Shown here: one piece after another, positions 25,172 to 33,299 of the stretch
Position numbering within the stretch: position 1 is the first letter of the stretch
How the letters are laid out: each line of letters begins with the position of its first letter
Source: CAZRQL01 sp964602415
GTDB taxonomy: Bacteria; Bacteroidota; Bacteroidia; Cytophagales; Flammeovirgaceae
Direction of reading: 5' to 3'
Length of the DNA: 64,000 bases
Assembly: GCA_964602415.1 (NCBI GenBank)
Contig: CAZRQL010000011.1
Span: forward strand, 30,739 to 94,738
Notes under the pieces: generated by a model
What the model was told of the DNA's origin: nothing
Seen by the model: the letters and a program-made list of their open reading frames with translations, nothing else
The model's database searches: none
Made by a program: the position numbers and the translations under genes

Positions 25172-26653
25172 TCAGTTTTTTGAAATCAATTTTGCCACCA
25201 CTTGCCCCGAAATAATTGAAGGAGGCATACCGGGGCCGGGTACGGTAAGCTGGCCGGTGTAATAGAGATTGGGAACTTTGCGGTTTTGAAGTCGAGGCTT
25301 CAGTATGGCTGTTTGCATGAGGGTGTTGGCAAGTCCGTAGGCATTGCCTTTGAAGGCGTTGTAGTCAGATATAAATTCTTTTAGGGCAAAGGTGCGCTTG
25401 TAAATGATGTGTTGCTTAATCTGTTGGCCTGTTTTTGCCTCCAATCTTTGCAATACAACATCAAGGTATTGTTCCCTAATTTGCTCATTGTCATCCGTCA
25501 ATCCGGTAGCGACAGGGATGAGTATGAAGAGGTTTTCCATGCCCTGAGGCGCAACCGTGGGGTCTGTTTTGGAAGGTACGCAGGCATAGAAGAGCGGCTT
25601 AGAAGGCCACTGTGGAGTTTGGTATATTTCTACGGCATGCCGGTCAAAATCCTCGTCAAAAAAAAGGTTGTGGTGCTCAATGCCCTCAATCCTCTTGTTT
25701 ACCCCCAGATAATACAACAAAGAAGAAGGGGCCATCGCTCGACTTTGCCAGTAGGCTTCGGTGTAGTTGCGATAGGGTGGCTCAAGGAGCTTTTGGTCGG
25801 TGTGCTCGTAGTCTGCCCCCGATACCACTATGTCGGCTTGCAACAATTCTCCACGTACCCACACGCCTGTGGCCTTGCCTTGTTTGACTTCTATTTTTTC
25901 AACAGGGGAGTTCGTTTTTATCTCAACCCCTTGACTTTGAGCTATTTTTACAAATGCCTCTATCACTTTGCCCATCCCGCCCAAAGGATACCAAGTTCCC
26001 AAACTCATATCAGCGTAGTTCATCATGGAGTACAAGGCGGGAGTCTGGGGTGGGGTTGCCCCTAAAAAGAGTATCGGAAACTCAAGAAGTTCGCAAATTT
26101 TTGGGTGTGAAAAAAATTTGCGTATATGGGAGCGAATGGATTTGAACATGTCAATTTTAATGGCATTGACCAGCAAACGAGGGTCTAAAAACTCCATTGC
26201 GCTTAGGCTGGGTTTCCAGACAAATTCATCCATTCCCACGCGGTATTTGTAGGCTGCTTCTTTCAAAAAAAGGCGTAACTTTTTAGCCCCTCCTTTTTCG
26301 TATTTCTCGCAAAGAGCTTCCAAATCACTCATTTGAGCAGGAATATTATCGTAGGTTCCGTTTTTCCAAAACACTTTGTAAGAGGGCGATAACCTTACCA
26401 GTTCATAAAAATCAGAGGCTTTTTTGTCAAAAAGATTGAAAAAATTTTCAAACACTTCCGGCATCCAGTACCACGAAGGCCCCATATCAAAAGTAAAACC
26501 CTCTGCTCGAAAAACCCTTGCTCGCCCTCCCGTTTCTGCATTTTTCTCAAGCAGAGTAACTCGGTGGCCTTTTTTGGCCAATACAGAAGCGCAACTCAGG
26601 CCAGCAAAACCTGAGCCTATCACTATAATTTTTTTTGGCAAATTGTCGGGCAT
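25172..26653 (-). CDS. crtI: Phytoene desaturase family FAD enzyme (CrtI)
   Basis: 493 residues from ATG 26653, in a frame that extends up to 26725. This start fits the -7 box at 26674-26681 and the usual 490-500 length. FAD-binding VIGSGFAGLSCASVLAKKGH (10-29), LEKNAETGGRARVF, FDMGPSWYWMPEVFENFF, and the C-terminal carotenoid-dehydrogenase signature YYTGQLTVPGPGMPPSIISG. The enzyme desaturates phytoene toward lycopene-type carotenoids. A CrtD-like 3,4-desaturase remains possible. No other crt gene is adjacent. The intergenic region in front carries three copies of a TTTGACAAA-type repeat, a possible operator. Confidence 0.9.
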   Translation of the reverse strand: MPDNLPKKIIVIGSGFAGLSCASVLAKKGHRVTLLEKNAETGGRARVFRAEGFTFDMGPSWYWMPEVFENFFNLFDKKASDFYELVRLSPSYKVFWKNGTYDNIPAQMSDLEALCEKYEKGGAKKLRLFLKEAAYKYRVGMDEFVWKPSLSAMEFLDPRLLVNAIKIDMFKSIRSHIRKFFSHPKICELLEFPILFLGATPPQTPALYSMMNYADMSLGTWYPLGGMGKVIEAFVKIAQSQGVEIKTNSPVEKIEVKQGKATGVWVRGELLQADIVVSGADYEHTDQKLLEPPYRNYTEAYWQSRAMAPSSLLYYLGVNKRIEGIEHHNLFFDEDFDRHAVEIYQTPQWPSKPLFYACVPSKTDPTVAPQGMENLFILIPVATGLTDDNEQIREQYLDVVLQRLEAKTGQQIKQHIIYKRTFALKEFISDYNAFKGNAYGLANTLMQTAILKPRLQNRKVPNLYYTGQLTVPGPGMPPSIISGQVVAKLISKN

Positions 26654-26673
26654 ACTAAATGTTTGATAAAAGA

Positions 26674-26681
26674 CAAAACTA
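26674..26681 (-). promoter_or_regulatory. -7 box TAGTTTTG of crtI
   Basis: A perfect TAnnTTTG on the minus strand, transcription start about 26667, leader about 14 nt to ATG 26653. Repeat copy 1 lies immediately upstream, where a repressor or activator could act. Confidence 0.55.
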
Positions 26682-26685
26682 TAAG

Positions 26686-26780
26686 TTTTGACAAAATTTT
26701 GACGAGTAAAAAGAAGTTGTACCAATAAAGATTTGACAAAGTTTTGTTTTTAGTTATCTATAACTTTGAACAAAATTTTG
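26686..26780. repeat. Three copies of TTTGA(A)CAAARTTTTG between crtI and the divergent gene
   Basis: Copy 1 TTTTGACAAAATTTTG (26686-26701), copy 2 ATTTGACAAAGTTTTG (26731-26746), copy 3 TTTGAACAAAATTTTG (26765-26780). Each contains the near-palindrome CAAARTTTTG. Copy 1 sits just upstream of the crtI -7 box, and copy 3 overlaps the -7 box of the divergent gene. The arrangement is that of multiple operators for one DNA-binding protein. In several bacteria carotenoid genes are controlled by MerR-family LitR/CarH proteins; no such gene is in the window, so the link is inference. Confidence 0.55.
26761..26768 (+). promoter_or_regulatory. -7 box TAACTTTG of the 26785 gene
   Basis: A perfect TAnnTTTG, predicted transcription start about 26775, leader about 10 nt. 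It overlaps repeat copy 3. Confidence 0.5.
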
Positions 26781-26784
26781 CATT

Positions 26785-28191
26785 ATGAGAAAAACGCTTT
26801 TACTCATACTCTGGCCTATGTTGGCGATGGCACAACACCATCAGAGATTGGAATACACCACTTTTACACCATTGAGCCAAAACGATAGTGCCAGACAGAT
26901 AGGATTAAAGTTTGGATTTGTCAATATTGACGGCAGGGCTTACTATGGACTAAGGTTTCAGACCGAATTTGCCTTCAAAAAGGTAGGTATCGGTGTGGAT
27001 GTGCCCCTGCTTTTTGATGCAGAAAATGGCTCATTTAGAGCCGATGAGTATTATTACGGCATTGGTGCTTTGCGGTTGATACGCTATTTGAGGTATGGGC
27101 GCAAAAAACTCGACCCTTTCTACTTGCGTTTGGGAGACATCACGGGAACTTACTTGGGGTATGGGCTTTTGGTCAACAATTACAGCAATGCGGTGAGCTT
27201 TGAAAGGCGAAAATTTGGCATCACTTTCGATGTGCTGATTAGGCGCAAATATGGTTTGGAGGGATTTTACAGCGATTTGCACTTGGCTTCTTTTACTCTC
27301 TTGGGCTTGCGACCTTATTTTAGACCTTTGGGAGAGACCAACATTCCCATCATCAACACACTGGAGTTTGGAGTTGCATTTGTAACCGATAGAGACAAAA
27401 ATCCGGTCAGGAAATTTGCTACCGGAGCCATTCCCTACCAAATGGTCAGCCAAGGCATGTCGGCATGGTCTTTTGATGTAGGTTTTGATTTGGTAAATAC
27501 TTCTTTTATGCGGCTGTCGGCTTACACCCAAGCAGGGGGACTGCTCACGCCGGACACCTTACGGCAAGTACTCGAACAGCGAGGCATTGCGTACAAACAG
27601 GGCAGGGGAGCGGGCATAGGGCTGGCCACACGCATGAGAATGGTGGGAGATGATTTTATACTCGATGCAAGGGTAGAGCGGGTCTGGTTTTCGGATTTTT
27701 TTCTTCCTCAATTCTTTGATGTGGGCTACGAAATCAACAAAGACCGTAGGATTGAGCAATTGGGCAGTGTTCGAGCCCAAACAGGTGTATTCGGTGCACT
27801 CAACGGGACATTTATGAGGGCTGTGCATTTGGGAGGCAGCCTGCTTTTACCGGACAATATCGGTTTTGAGGCTCCGGGGATGTTGCAACTTCACGCCCGC
27901 TCGAATCGCCCCATTGGCGGCAAGGTTTCCATACAAGCCTACTACATCAAAAGCTCACTCAGGAGTTTGGAGAGTGCGTTTTATGTTGATGAGCGTTCGC
28001 AAATGTCTGTGTTGCTTGGCTACAACATCAGCAAATTTTTTGTGGTGGGTATGCACTACCGATGGACTTTTGCGCGTCTGGAGAACGGCGAAGTAAAGGC
28101 AACCAACATGGTTTCGCCTTACTTTGGGCTTTCTATACCGCTTGGCAGAGACCAAAACCCTCTACCCAACCTGCAAAATGGTACTTATTGA
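26785..28191 (+). CDS. Outer-membrane beta-barrel protein, uncharacterised
   Basis: 468 residues with signal peptide MRKTLLLILWPMLAMAQ. The body alternates hydrophobic and polar residues in strand-like blocks (GLKFGFVNIDGRAYYGLRF, YLRLGDITGTYLGYGLLV, GIGLATRMRMVGDDFILDA) and ends in a strand (YFGLSIPL), as in Bacteroidota outer-membrane barrels. Its N-terminal third discusses a disc-like repeat seen in proteins I cannot name, so no function is given. Divergent from crtI and sharing the repeat-bearing intergenic region, so the two may be co-regulated. It converges on the ECF sigma gene with 17 nt between stops. Confidence 0.78.
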   Translation: MRKTLLLILWPMLAMAQHHQRLEYTTFTPLSQNDSARQIGLKFGFVNIDGRAYYGLRFQTEFAFKKVGIGVDVPLLFDAENGSFRADEYYYGIGALRLIRYLRYGRKKLDPFYLRLGDITGTYLGYGLLVNNYSNAVSFERRKFGITFDVLIRRKYGLEGFYSDLHLASFTLLGLRPYFRPLGETNIPIINTLEFGVAFVTDRDKNPVRKFATGAIPYQMVSQGMSAWSFDVGFDLVNTSFMRLSAYTQAGGLLTPDTLRQVLEQRGIAYKQGRGAGIGLATRMRMVGDDFILDARVERVWFSDFFLPQFFDVGYEINKDRRIEQLGSVRAQTGVFGALNGTFMRAVHLGGSLLLPDNIGFEAPGMLQLHARSNRPIGGKVSIQAYYIKSSLRSLESAFYVDERSQMSVLLGYNISKFFVVGMHYRWTFARLENGEVKATNMVSPYFGLSIPLGRDQNPLPNLQNGTY

Positions 28192-28208
28192 ACCGTGCAA
28201 ACCAAAGT

Positions 28209-28799
28209 TTAATATTCGTTGATGGGCAAAAACTGGCTTTGTTGCATTTGTTTGCGCAAATTGATGAGGGCATAGCGCATACGGCCAAGGGCTGTGTTGA
28301 TGCTCACACCTGTAGTGTCGGCTATTTCTTGAAAACTCATCTTCATATAGTGCCTCATCATCAGCACTTCTCTTTGGGTATGAGGCAAACTGCGGATCAA
28401 CTCTTTCAAACGTGCCTGATTTTCTTGACGGATTTGACGGCTTTCGTAGCTTTCTTCTTGGAAACTGAAATCAGCACCTTGGTATTCTTCTTCTACCGAA
28501 GTGGTTGGGAAGCGGCGGCTCTTTCTGAAATGATCTATTGATATATTGTGTGCAATTCTGGTTATCCAAGGCAAAAATTTACCCTCTTCGTTGTATTTGC
28601 CATTTTGGATGGTTTTTAGGGCTTTGATGAAAGTATCTTGAAGCAAATCCTCGGCTTCGCTGGGGTCTTTGACAATGACCAAAATAGTGGTGTAAACCTT
28701 GTGGCGGTATCTTGAAACCAACTCTTGAAATGCCGACTCATCTCCGGAGAGATATACAGAAATTAGTTCAGAATCTTGAAGAGATTTTAGATTTTTCAT
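28209..28799 (-). CDS. ECF-type RNA polymerase sigma factor
   Basis: 196 residues. Region 2: SAFQELVSRYRHKVYTTIL ... EAEDLLQDTFIKAL ... FLPWITRIAHNISIDHFRK (about 25-100). Region 4: LIRSLPHTQREVLMMRHYMKMSFQEIADTTGVSINTALGRMRYAL, read in parts (about 138-183), with the helix-turn-helix EIADTTGVSINTALGRM. No anti-sigma gene lies next to it; this single-gene form resembles the housekeeping-like ECF factors common in the phylum. It should direct core polymerase to a specific promoter set. No -7 box is obvious in front of it. Confidence 0.92.
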   Translation of the reverse strand: MKNLKSLQDSELISVYLSGDESAFQELVSRYRHKVYTTILVIVKDPSEAEDLLQDTFIKALKTIQNGKYNEEGKFLPWITRIAHNISIDHFRKSRRFPTTSVEEEYQGADFSFQEESYESRQIRQENQARLKELIRSLPHTQREVLMMRHYMKMSFQEIADTTGVSINTALGRMRYALINLRKQMQQSQFLPINEY

Positions 28800-28994
28800 G
28801 CTTTAATTTTAGGTGTTATCGAGCTTGTTAGCCTCATTAAATTTTACTACAAAGTTTTACTAATAAAACGGCAGAAGCAAAAATTAGATGGGTTTTTAAT
28901 CTAATATGCAAGAGTGTTTGCCGATGAAAAACAAGCATTTATCTAATGACTAAAAAGGCTCTCACACATTTAGGCCGATTGGGTAGTTTTGCGC

Positions 28995-29897
28995 ATGGAA
29001 AAATGGCAAGAGTGGCTGCTAAAATTTCGCCTGTACCTCCAATTGGAGCGCGCAAGTTCGGCTCATACCATAGAAGCCTATCTTAGGGATTTGGAGCGTT
29101 TTTCCTCTTGGACGGATGTAGAACCGCAGGCGGCTACCCAACAAGACATTGAGTATTTTTTGGCGGGGCTTTATGATTTGGGGGTAGCCCCGAGCACTCA
29201 GGCGCGTATGCTTTCAAGCATCAAGACTTTTTTTAGGTTTCTTATGCTGGAATCTGCCATTTCAAAGCATCCCGCCGAACTGATTGCCAGCCCAACAATT
29301 GGCCGACAACTGCCCGAAGTGCTGTCGTTGCAAGAAATTGGAGTCATGCTTGGGGTATTGGGCAACGATTGGGCAGGCTTGAGAGGCAAAGCCATGATTG
29401 AAGTATTGTATGCTTGCGGGCTGCGGGTTTCAGAACTTATTTCACTCAAAACAGATGAGGTCAATATAAAAGAAGGCTTCGTAAAAGTTTGGGGCAAAGG
29501 ACAAAAAGAGCGAATCGTACCGATAAGCAGTTCTGCACTTGAGGCGATTGAGCTGTACTTGAGCAAGTTTAGAATGCCCCAAAAGGTTCAACCTCAATTT
29601 AATAAATTTTTGTTTCTTAATGCAAAAGGCGGAAAAATCTCCCGCATATACGTATTTGAATTTATCAGGCGAACCGCCGCTTTGGCCGGAATACAAAAAA
29701 AGATAAGCCCTCATACCTTCAGGCATACTTTTGCCACCCACTTGATTGAAAACGGAGCAGATTTGCGCAGTGTGCAGGCCATGCTCGGCCACAGCAGTGT
29801 CAGCACCACACAAATTTATACCCACCTGGATATGAAATTTTTGCGGGAAACCATCGCTCGTTTTCACCCCTTGTCAGCAAATTATTGTAAACAATAA
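28995..29897 (+). CDS. xerD: Tyrosine recombinase XerD/XerC type
   Basis: 300 residues from ATG 28995 (MEKWQEWLLKF), the usual Xer length. N-terminal core-binding domain (SSAHTIEAYLRDLERF, about 20-35), catalytic domain with CGLRVSELISLK (Arg I), HTFRHTFATHL (His/Arg II), MLGHSSVSTTQIYTHL (His III and the nucleophilic Tyr). It resolves chromosome dimers at dif together with a partner Xer and FtsK. No phage or integron genes flank it, so a housekeeping Xer is more likely than a mobile-element integrase. A TAGTTTTG sequence at 28984-28991 would place transcription start at the ATG itself. Confidence 0.92.
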   Translation: MEKWQEWLLKFRLYLQLERASSAHTIEAYLRDLERFSSWTDVEPQAATQQDIEYFLAGLYDLGVAPSTQARMLSSIKTFFRFLMLESAISKHPAELIASPTIGRQLPEVLSLQEIGVMLGVLGNDWAGLRGKAMIEVLYACGLRVSELISLKTDEVNIKEGFVKVWGKGQKERIVPISSSALEAIELYLSKFRMPQKVQPQFNKFLFLNAKGGKISRIYVFEFIRRTAALAGIQKKISPHTFRHTFATHLIENGADLRSVQAMLGHSSVSTTQIYTHLDMKFLRETIARFHPLSANYCKQ

Positions 29898-29899
29898 TT
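29880..29899 (+). other. Hairpin over the xerD stop codon
   Basis: AATTATTG (29880-29887) and CAATAATT (29892-29899) form a perfect 8-bp stem with a 4-nt loop that includes the stop codon. No T-run follows. It may limit read-through into the OmpH gene 27 nt further on. Confidence 0.35.
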
Positions 29900-29926
29900 C
29901 ATATTTGCAGCTATAAACGTTTTCCC

Positions 29927-30520
29927 ATGAAAAAAATATTTGCCATTATCTGGCTGACTGCTTTTGCTTGCTCACAAAATCCAAAAACTGTTTCTCAGGC
30001 CAATGACACGGCTGCACCTGCTGCGGCTGCTTTTCCGATAGCTTATGTCAATGTGGATTCTTTGAATCTTTACTACAAATTTTATGAAGAAAAAGCTAAA
30101 GAACTCGAAGAGCAAAGACGCAGAATCAAACTCGAGCTTGAAAACCGATTGGTAAACTGGGACAGAGACCGCCAAAACTTTGAAGCCCAAGCCAACGCCA
30201 AACTGCTCTCCGCAAAACAAGTCGAAGAAAAGCAACAAGAACTCATGCGCAAACAGCAAGAGATTCAGACTTATGAGGCTTCCGTTACACAAGGCTTGCA
30301 AGCAAAAATCGCCGAAGTGGACAAAGAACTTTACAAAAGACTCAATGATTTTTTGAAAGAATACAACAGGGAGAAACAATTTGCCTACATCATCGCCCAC
30401 TCTGAGGTCGGCGGCCCTTTGCTCTACGCCTCCGAACAATACAACATAACCCAAGAGGTTATCGAAGGGCTTAACGCACTTTACGAAAATGAAAAACAGG
30501 CCGCAAAAGCAAAAAAATAG
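29927..30520 (+). CDS. OmpH/Skp family periplasmic chaperone
   Basis: 197 residues. Signal peptide MKKIFAIIWLTAFACSQ, with AFAC as a possible lipobox, then a low-complexity Ala/Thr stretch and the OmpH domain: PIAYVNVDSLNLYYKFYEEKAKELEEQRR (in two parts, about 40-68), a long charged coiled coil (70-150), and FAYIIAHSEVGGPLLYASEQYNIT returning to the beta core. Skp-type proteins hold unfolded outer-membrane proteins during transit through the periplasm as trimers. It converges on the DUF2452 gene with 5 nt between stops. Confidence 0.9.
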   Translation: MKKIFAIIWLTAFACSQNPKTVSQANDTAAPAAAAFPIAYVNVDSLNLYYKFYEEKAKELEEQRRRIKLELENRLVNWDRDRQNFEAQANAKLLSAKQVEEKQQELMRKQQEIQTYEASVTQGLQAKIAEVDKELYKRLNDFLKEYNREKQFAYIIAHSEVGGPLLYASEQYNITQEVIEGLNALYENEKQAAKAKK

Positions 30521-30525
30521 TTTCT

Positions 30526-31101
30526 TTAGAGACTAAATTTTGACTTCCAGTGCTCCAACTCTTCGCCTTCTTCCATGATTTGCCAGGTTCGGTCTGCCAT
30601 GAGTTGGATGGTGGCGATATATGCTTTGAATTTGAAAGACCTGCCCCACTCGTGAGGGGCTACTAACGAAACAACGTCTGTTGTGTCATCTCTTTTGTAA
30701 AGATAGTAGGTTTGTCCAATGACAGGCTCGCTGGGCATTTGGGCGCGGTAGATGCGCTCCGACACGATGCGGCGGTTTTGGATGGCCTGAGCCTGAGCCA
30801 ACATGAGTTCAACTTGCTTGTACACCTGAGCAAGCTGATTGTCAGTTTGTTGGTACATGGCCAACAATGATTTGCCTTTGACTTTGCCCGCATCTTCGGG
30901 CTTGATGGCAGGCGAACCCACATGGTGGGCGTAGGGCAAAAGTCCAGGATTTTCAGCTACTTTGAGTTTGAGTTGTTCCAAATCAATGTTGGATATATCT
31001 ATACTCTTTGGTTGTTCTTGATTTTCCAATTGTGTTGTTTGTTTTAAATACGACAAACCGGTAGAATCCACCTTAAAGCAGTTGTTTTTAGTGCAAAACA
31101 A
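30526..31101 (-). CDS. DUF2452 domain protein
   Basis: 191 residues, no signal peptide. The DUF2452 core spans about 35-185: NPGLLPYAHHVGSPAIKPED, KSLLAMYQQTDNQL, IYRAQMPSEPVIGQTYYLY and VAPHEWGRSFKFKAYIATI. Function is unknown; the family is cytoplasmic and often annotated near nucleotide-metabolism or GTP-binding genes without proof. The ATG at 31101 directly abuts the stop of the M20 gene (31102), so the two genes are coupled. A later start around residue 33 cannot be excluded, because the first ~30 residues are poorly conserved-looking. Confidence 0.85.
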   Translation of the reverse strand: MFCTKNNCFKVDSTGLSYLKQTTQLENQEQPKSIDISNIDLEQLKLKVAENPGLLPYAHHVGSPAIKPEDAGKVKGKSLLAMYQQTDNQLAQVYKQVELMLAQAQAIQNRRIVSERIYRAQMPSEPVIGQTYYLYKRDDTTDVVSLVAPHEWGRSFKFKAYIATIQLMADRTWQIMEEGEELEHWKSKFSL

Positions 31102-32562
31102 TTAGTTTTTTTCCATGATTTTAATGTAAAATCCGATGATTTTCTCATAGTTGTCAAGCGATATGCGCTCGTTGGTGCCATGAAAACGGGAAATATCTTC
31201 TTTGTTTAGTTGCAAAGGATTAAACCGATACACATGATTGGCCAGTTTGACATAGTGCTTTGAATCGCTGCGTGCCACAAAAAGAGAAGGCGCAACAAGC
31301 ACCTGCCCAAAAACCTCTTTGATGGATTGATGGATGATTTGGAAAGGCTCGCAATCCACACAAGAAATGGGGCTTGGGTTGTCAATTTCTAATGGCGGAT
31401 GCAGGAAGTCCACCTTTACGCGCTCACCAGCCACCAGTTTGCTGATGTATTCTGCGGCTGAATGTTGGGTTTCTCCGGGCAGCAGCCTCAAGTCCAGTAC
31501 GGCATGGGCCTTTTGCGGCAGCACATTCGATTTTTGACTGCCTTCCAAGATGGTGGGGGCTACGGTGGTGCGGATGCTGCTCATGGTTGGGGGGCGGTCG
31601 AGTTGGCTGAGCAACAAAGGCTCAAAAAGCCACATATTGGAAAACAACACATTGAAAGGCAGGCTCATCTCGGGTGCCAAAAAGCGAAACATGTCTCCGG
31701 TTGCTCCTGAGATGCCGGCAGGAAAGCCTTTTTGGTTAATTTTGACAAGAGCCTGTGAGAGTAGTGCCACCGCGTTGTCGCGGGGGGGATTGGAAGCATG
31801 CCCGCCTTCGGAGAGTGCCGTGATTTGCAAATCAACCGACCCTTTTTCGGCAATGCCCACCAAAGCCGTGGGCAACGATACGCCCGGAAAAACTCCGCTG
31901 AGTATAAAAAGACCTTCGTCGAGCACGTATTCAAGGCGAACCCGACTTTCTTGGAGGTACTGCGCAATTTTACCGTTGCCTTCCATGCCGCCTGTTTCTT
32001 CATCCTGTCCCATCGCAAAATAGATATCGCGCTGAGGCTCAAAGCCTTTTTCGATTAGGTGCTCTGAGGCTTCCAGCATGGCACAGACCAAGTTTTTTAC
32101 ATCCATCGCACCCCTGCCCCAAATGTAGCCTTGCTCTATGGCACCCGAAAATGGCGGGTATTCCCATGCTTGCTCGCCTTGCTCAACGGGAACTACATCA
32201 AGATGAGCCATATACAGCACAGGTGGCAAAGAAGCATTTTTACCCTTCCAACGGTAAAGTAAACTATGACCAAACCGTTTGACTTCCATATTCTTAGAAA
32301 CCAATGGATAATTTGCCTCCAAAAGATTGATAAGCCGCGAAAATGTAGCTGTATCATTGTGAATTGGGTTTTCGTGATTGATGGTGGGTACTTGTATGGC
32401 TTGGGAGAGTCTTTGCGCCCAGCCTTCCTTGAGTTGCGGCTCAGAGGCGGGTGCTACATCAATTTGGTAGCTTTTGAGTGTATAGGTATTAAAAAGCAAC
32501 ACCGACAACAATACCACAAAAGCCAACAGCACAAAAAAGGAGATACGCTTCAGTGTTTTCAT
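31102..32562 (-). CDS. M20 family carboxypeptidase (CPS1/PM20D1-like)
   Basis: 486 residues. One N-terminal transmembrane segment (about 7-28), so the enzyme faces the periplasm. Zinc ligands and catalytic acids: YMAHLDVVPVEQG (His and Asp), IWGRGAMDVKNLV (bridging Asp), GQDEETGGMEGN (catalytic Glu-Glu), and a late His in SRFHGTNERI. The dimerisation domain covers about 230-350 (GHASNPPRDNAVALL). Close relatives are carboxypeptidase S and N-acyl amino-acid hydrolases. It is the first gene of a pair with DUF2452. Substrate not determinable from sequence. Confidence 0.9.
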   Translation of the reverse strand: MKTLKRISFFVLLAFVVLLSVLLFNTYTLKSYQIDVAPASEPQLKEGWAQRLSQAIQVPTINHENPIHNDTATFSRLINLLEANYPLVSKNMEVKRFGHSLLYRWKGKNASLPPVLYMAHLDVVPVEQGEQAWEYPPFSGAIEQGYIWGRGAMDVKNLVCAMLEASEHLIEKGFEPQRDIYFAMGQDEETGGMEGNGKIAQYLQESRVRLEYVLDEGLFILSGVFPGVSLPTALVGIAEKGSVDLQITALSEGGHASNPPRDNAVALLSQALVKINQKGFPAGISGATGDMFRFLAPEMSLPFNVLFSNMWLFEPLLLSQLDRPPTMSSIRTTVAPTILEGSQKSNVLPQKAHAVLDLRLLPGETQHSAAEYISKLVAGERVKVDFLHPPLEIDNPSPISCVDCEPFQIIHQSIKEVFGQVLVAPSLFVARSDSKHYVKLANHVYRFNPLQLNKEDISRFHGTNERISLDNYEKIIGFYIKIMEKN

Positions 32563-32620
32563 TTTCTAAATTTATGGAGTAAGATGGAAAAATAATTTTG
32601 AAAATTTGGCTCAAAAAGGT

Positions 32621-32950
32621 TTATGGATTCAGTTTTTTGTTTTCCAAGTGTCTTTGTGAGTCTCTTTCGGTTTTTTTTGCCAAATTCTTTTCCAAAGCCT
32701 CGCTGAGATTGACTCCTGTTTGGTTGGCCAGGCATATCAACACAAACAGCACATCAGCCATTTCATCGGCCAAATCACGGTGTTTGTCGCTTTCTTTGAA
32801 GGATTGTTCGCCGTAAGTTCTGGCAAAGAGCCTTGCCAACTCTCCCACCTCTTCCATCAAAACCGCCAGATTGGTCAGTTCATTAAAATACCTGACTCCT
32901 TTGGTTTTGATCCATTCGTCCACCATTTTTTGGGCTTGCTCTATGCTCAT
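32621..32950 (-). CDS. MazG-like nucleotide pyrophosphohydrolase
   Basis: 109 residues from ATG 32950 (MSIEQAQKMVDEWI); the frame reaches 32977 but the -7 box at 32965-32972 lies inside that extension. The all-alpha NTP-PPase signature is present: NLAVLMEEVGELARLF (ExxE) and DLADEMADVLFVLICLAN (ExxD), which bind Mg2+. Such proteins hydrolyse NTPs or dNTPs to monophosphates and PPi, cleaning up aberrant nucleotides. Short form as in MazG-like and RS21-C6 families. It stands alone, 59 nt upstream on the minus strand of the M20 gene. Confidence 0.87.
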   Translation of the reverse strand: MSIEQAQKMVDEWIKTKGVRYFNELTNLAVLMEEVGELARLFARTYGEQSFKESDKHRDLADEMADVLFVLICLANQTGVNLSEALEKNLAKKTERDSQRHLENKKLNP

Positions 32951-32964
32951 ATATGTTTTTTGGA

Positions 32965-32972
32965 CAAAAATA
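32965..32972 (-). promoter_or_regulatory. -7 box TATTTTTG of the MazG-like gene
   Basis: A perfect TAnnTTTG on the minus strand, predicted transcription start about 32958, leader about 8 nt to ATG 32950. Confidence 0.5.
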
Positions 32973-33059
32973 CTCATCTATATTAAATCGAACTGAGCAA
33001 TAGAAATTTTTTTAATCCTTAACAACTAAATAAATTACGCATTATGTCGTAGGTAATTA

Positions 33060-33180
33060 CATGTTTGTAGCCCGGGCAAAATTGATGGGATTCGAGTCTA
33101 ACGGAGTCCCAAGCATTTGTGGTACTGTTTTTCTATAAACATGCCATCCCTACGGGATGAATGCCCTGTCGATGGCCTAT
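33060..33180. repeat. REP-like palindromic spacer in a 349-nt intergenic gap
   Basis: Between the MazG-like start (32950) and the MFS stop (33300) no gene is visible. The core is a palindrome CATCCCTACGGGATG (33145-33159) nested with GCCATC (33143-33148)/GATGGC (33171-33176), preceded by TTTTTCTATAAACATG. A second imperfect hairpin, GGGA...TCCC at 33087-33110, and CCCGGG at 33071-33076 lie to the left. CCCTACGGG palindromes preceded by TTTCTATAAA-type tracts recur in Bacteroidota genomes as dispersed REP-like elements. Copy number here could not be counted. Confidence 0.5.
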
Positions 33181-33299
33181 TCTCAACTATTTAAACCGCA
33201 AATGCTATTTTATTGCTTAATTCGGAAAATAAATTTACTTTATTTTAAATATCCATAAATTTAAAATATGAAACTAAAATAGTTGCAAGTTTGGGCTTA

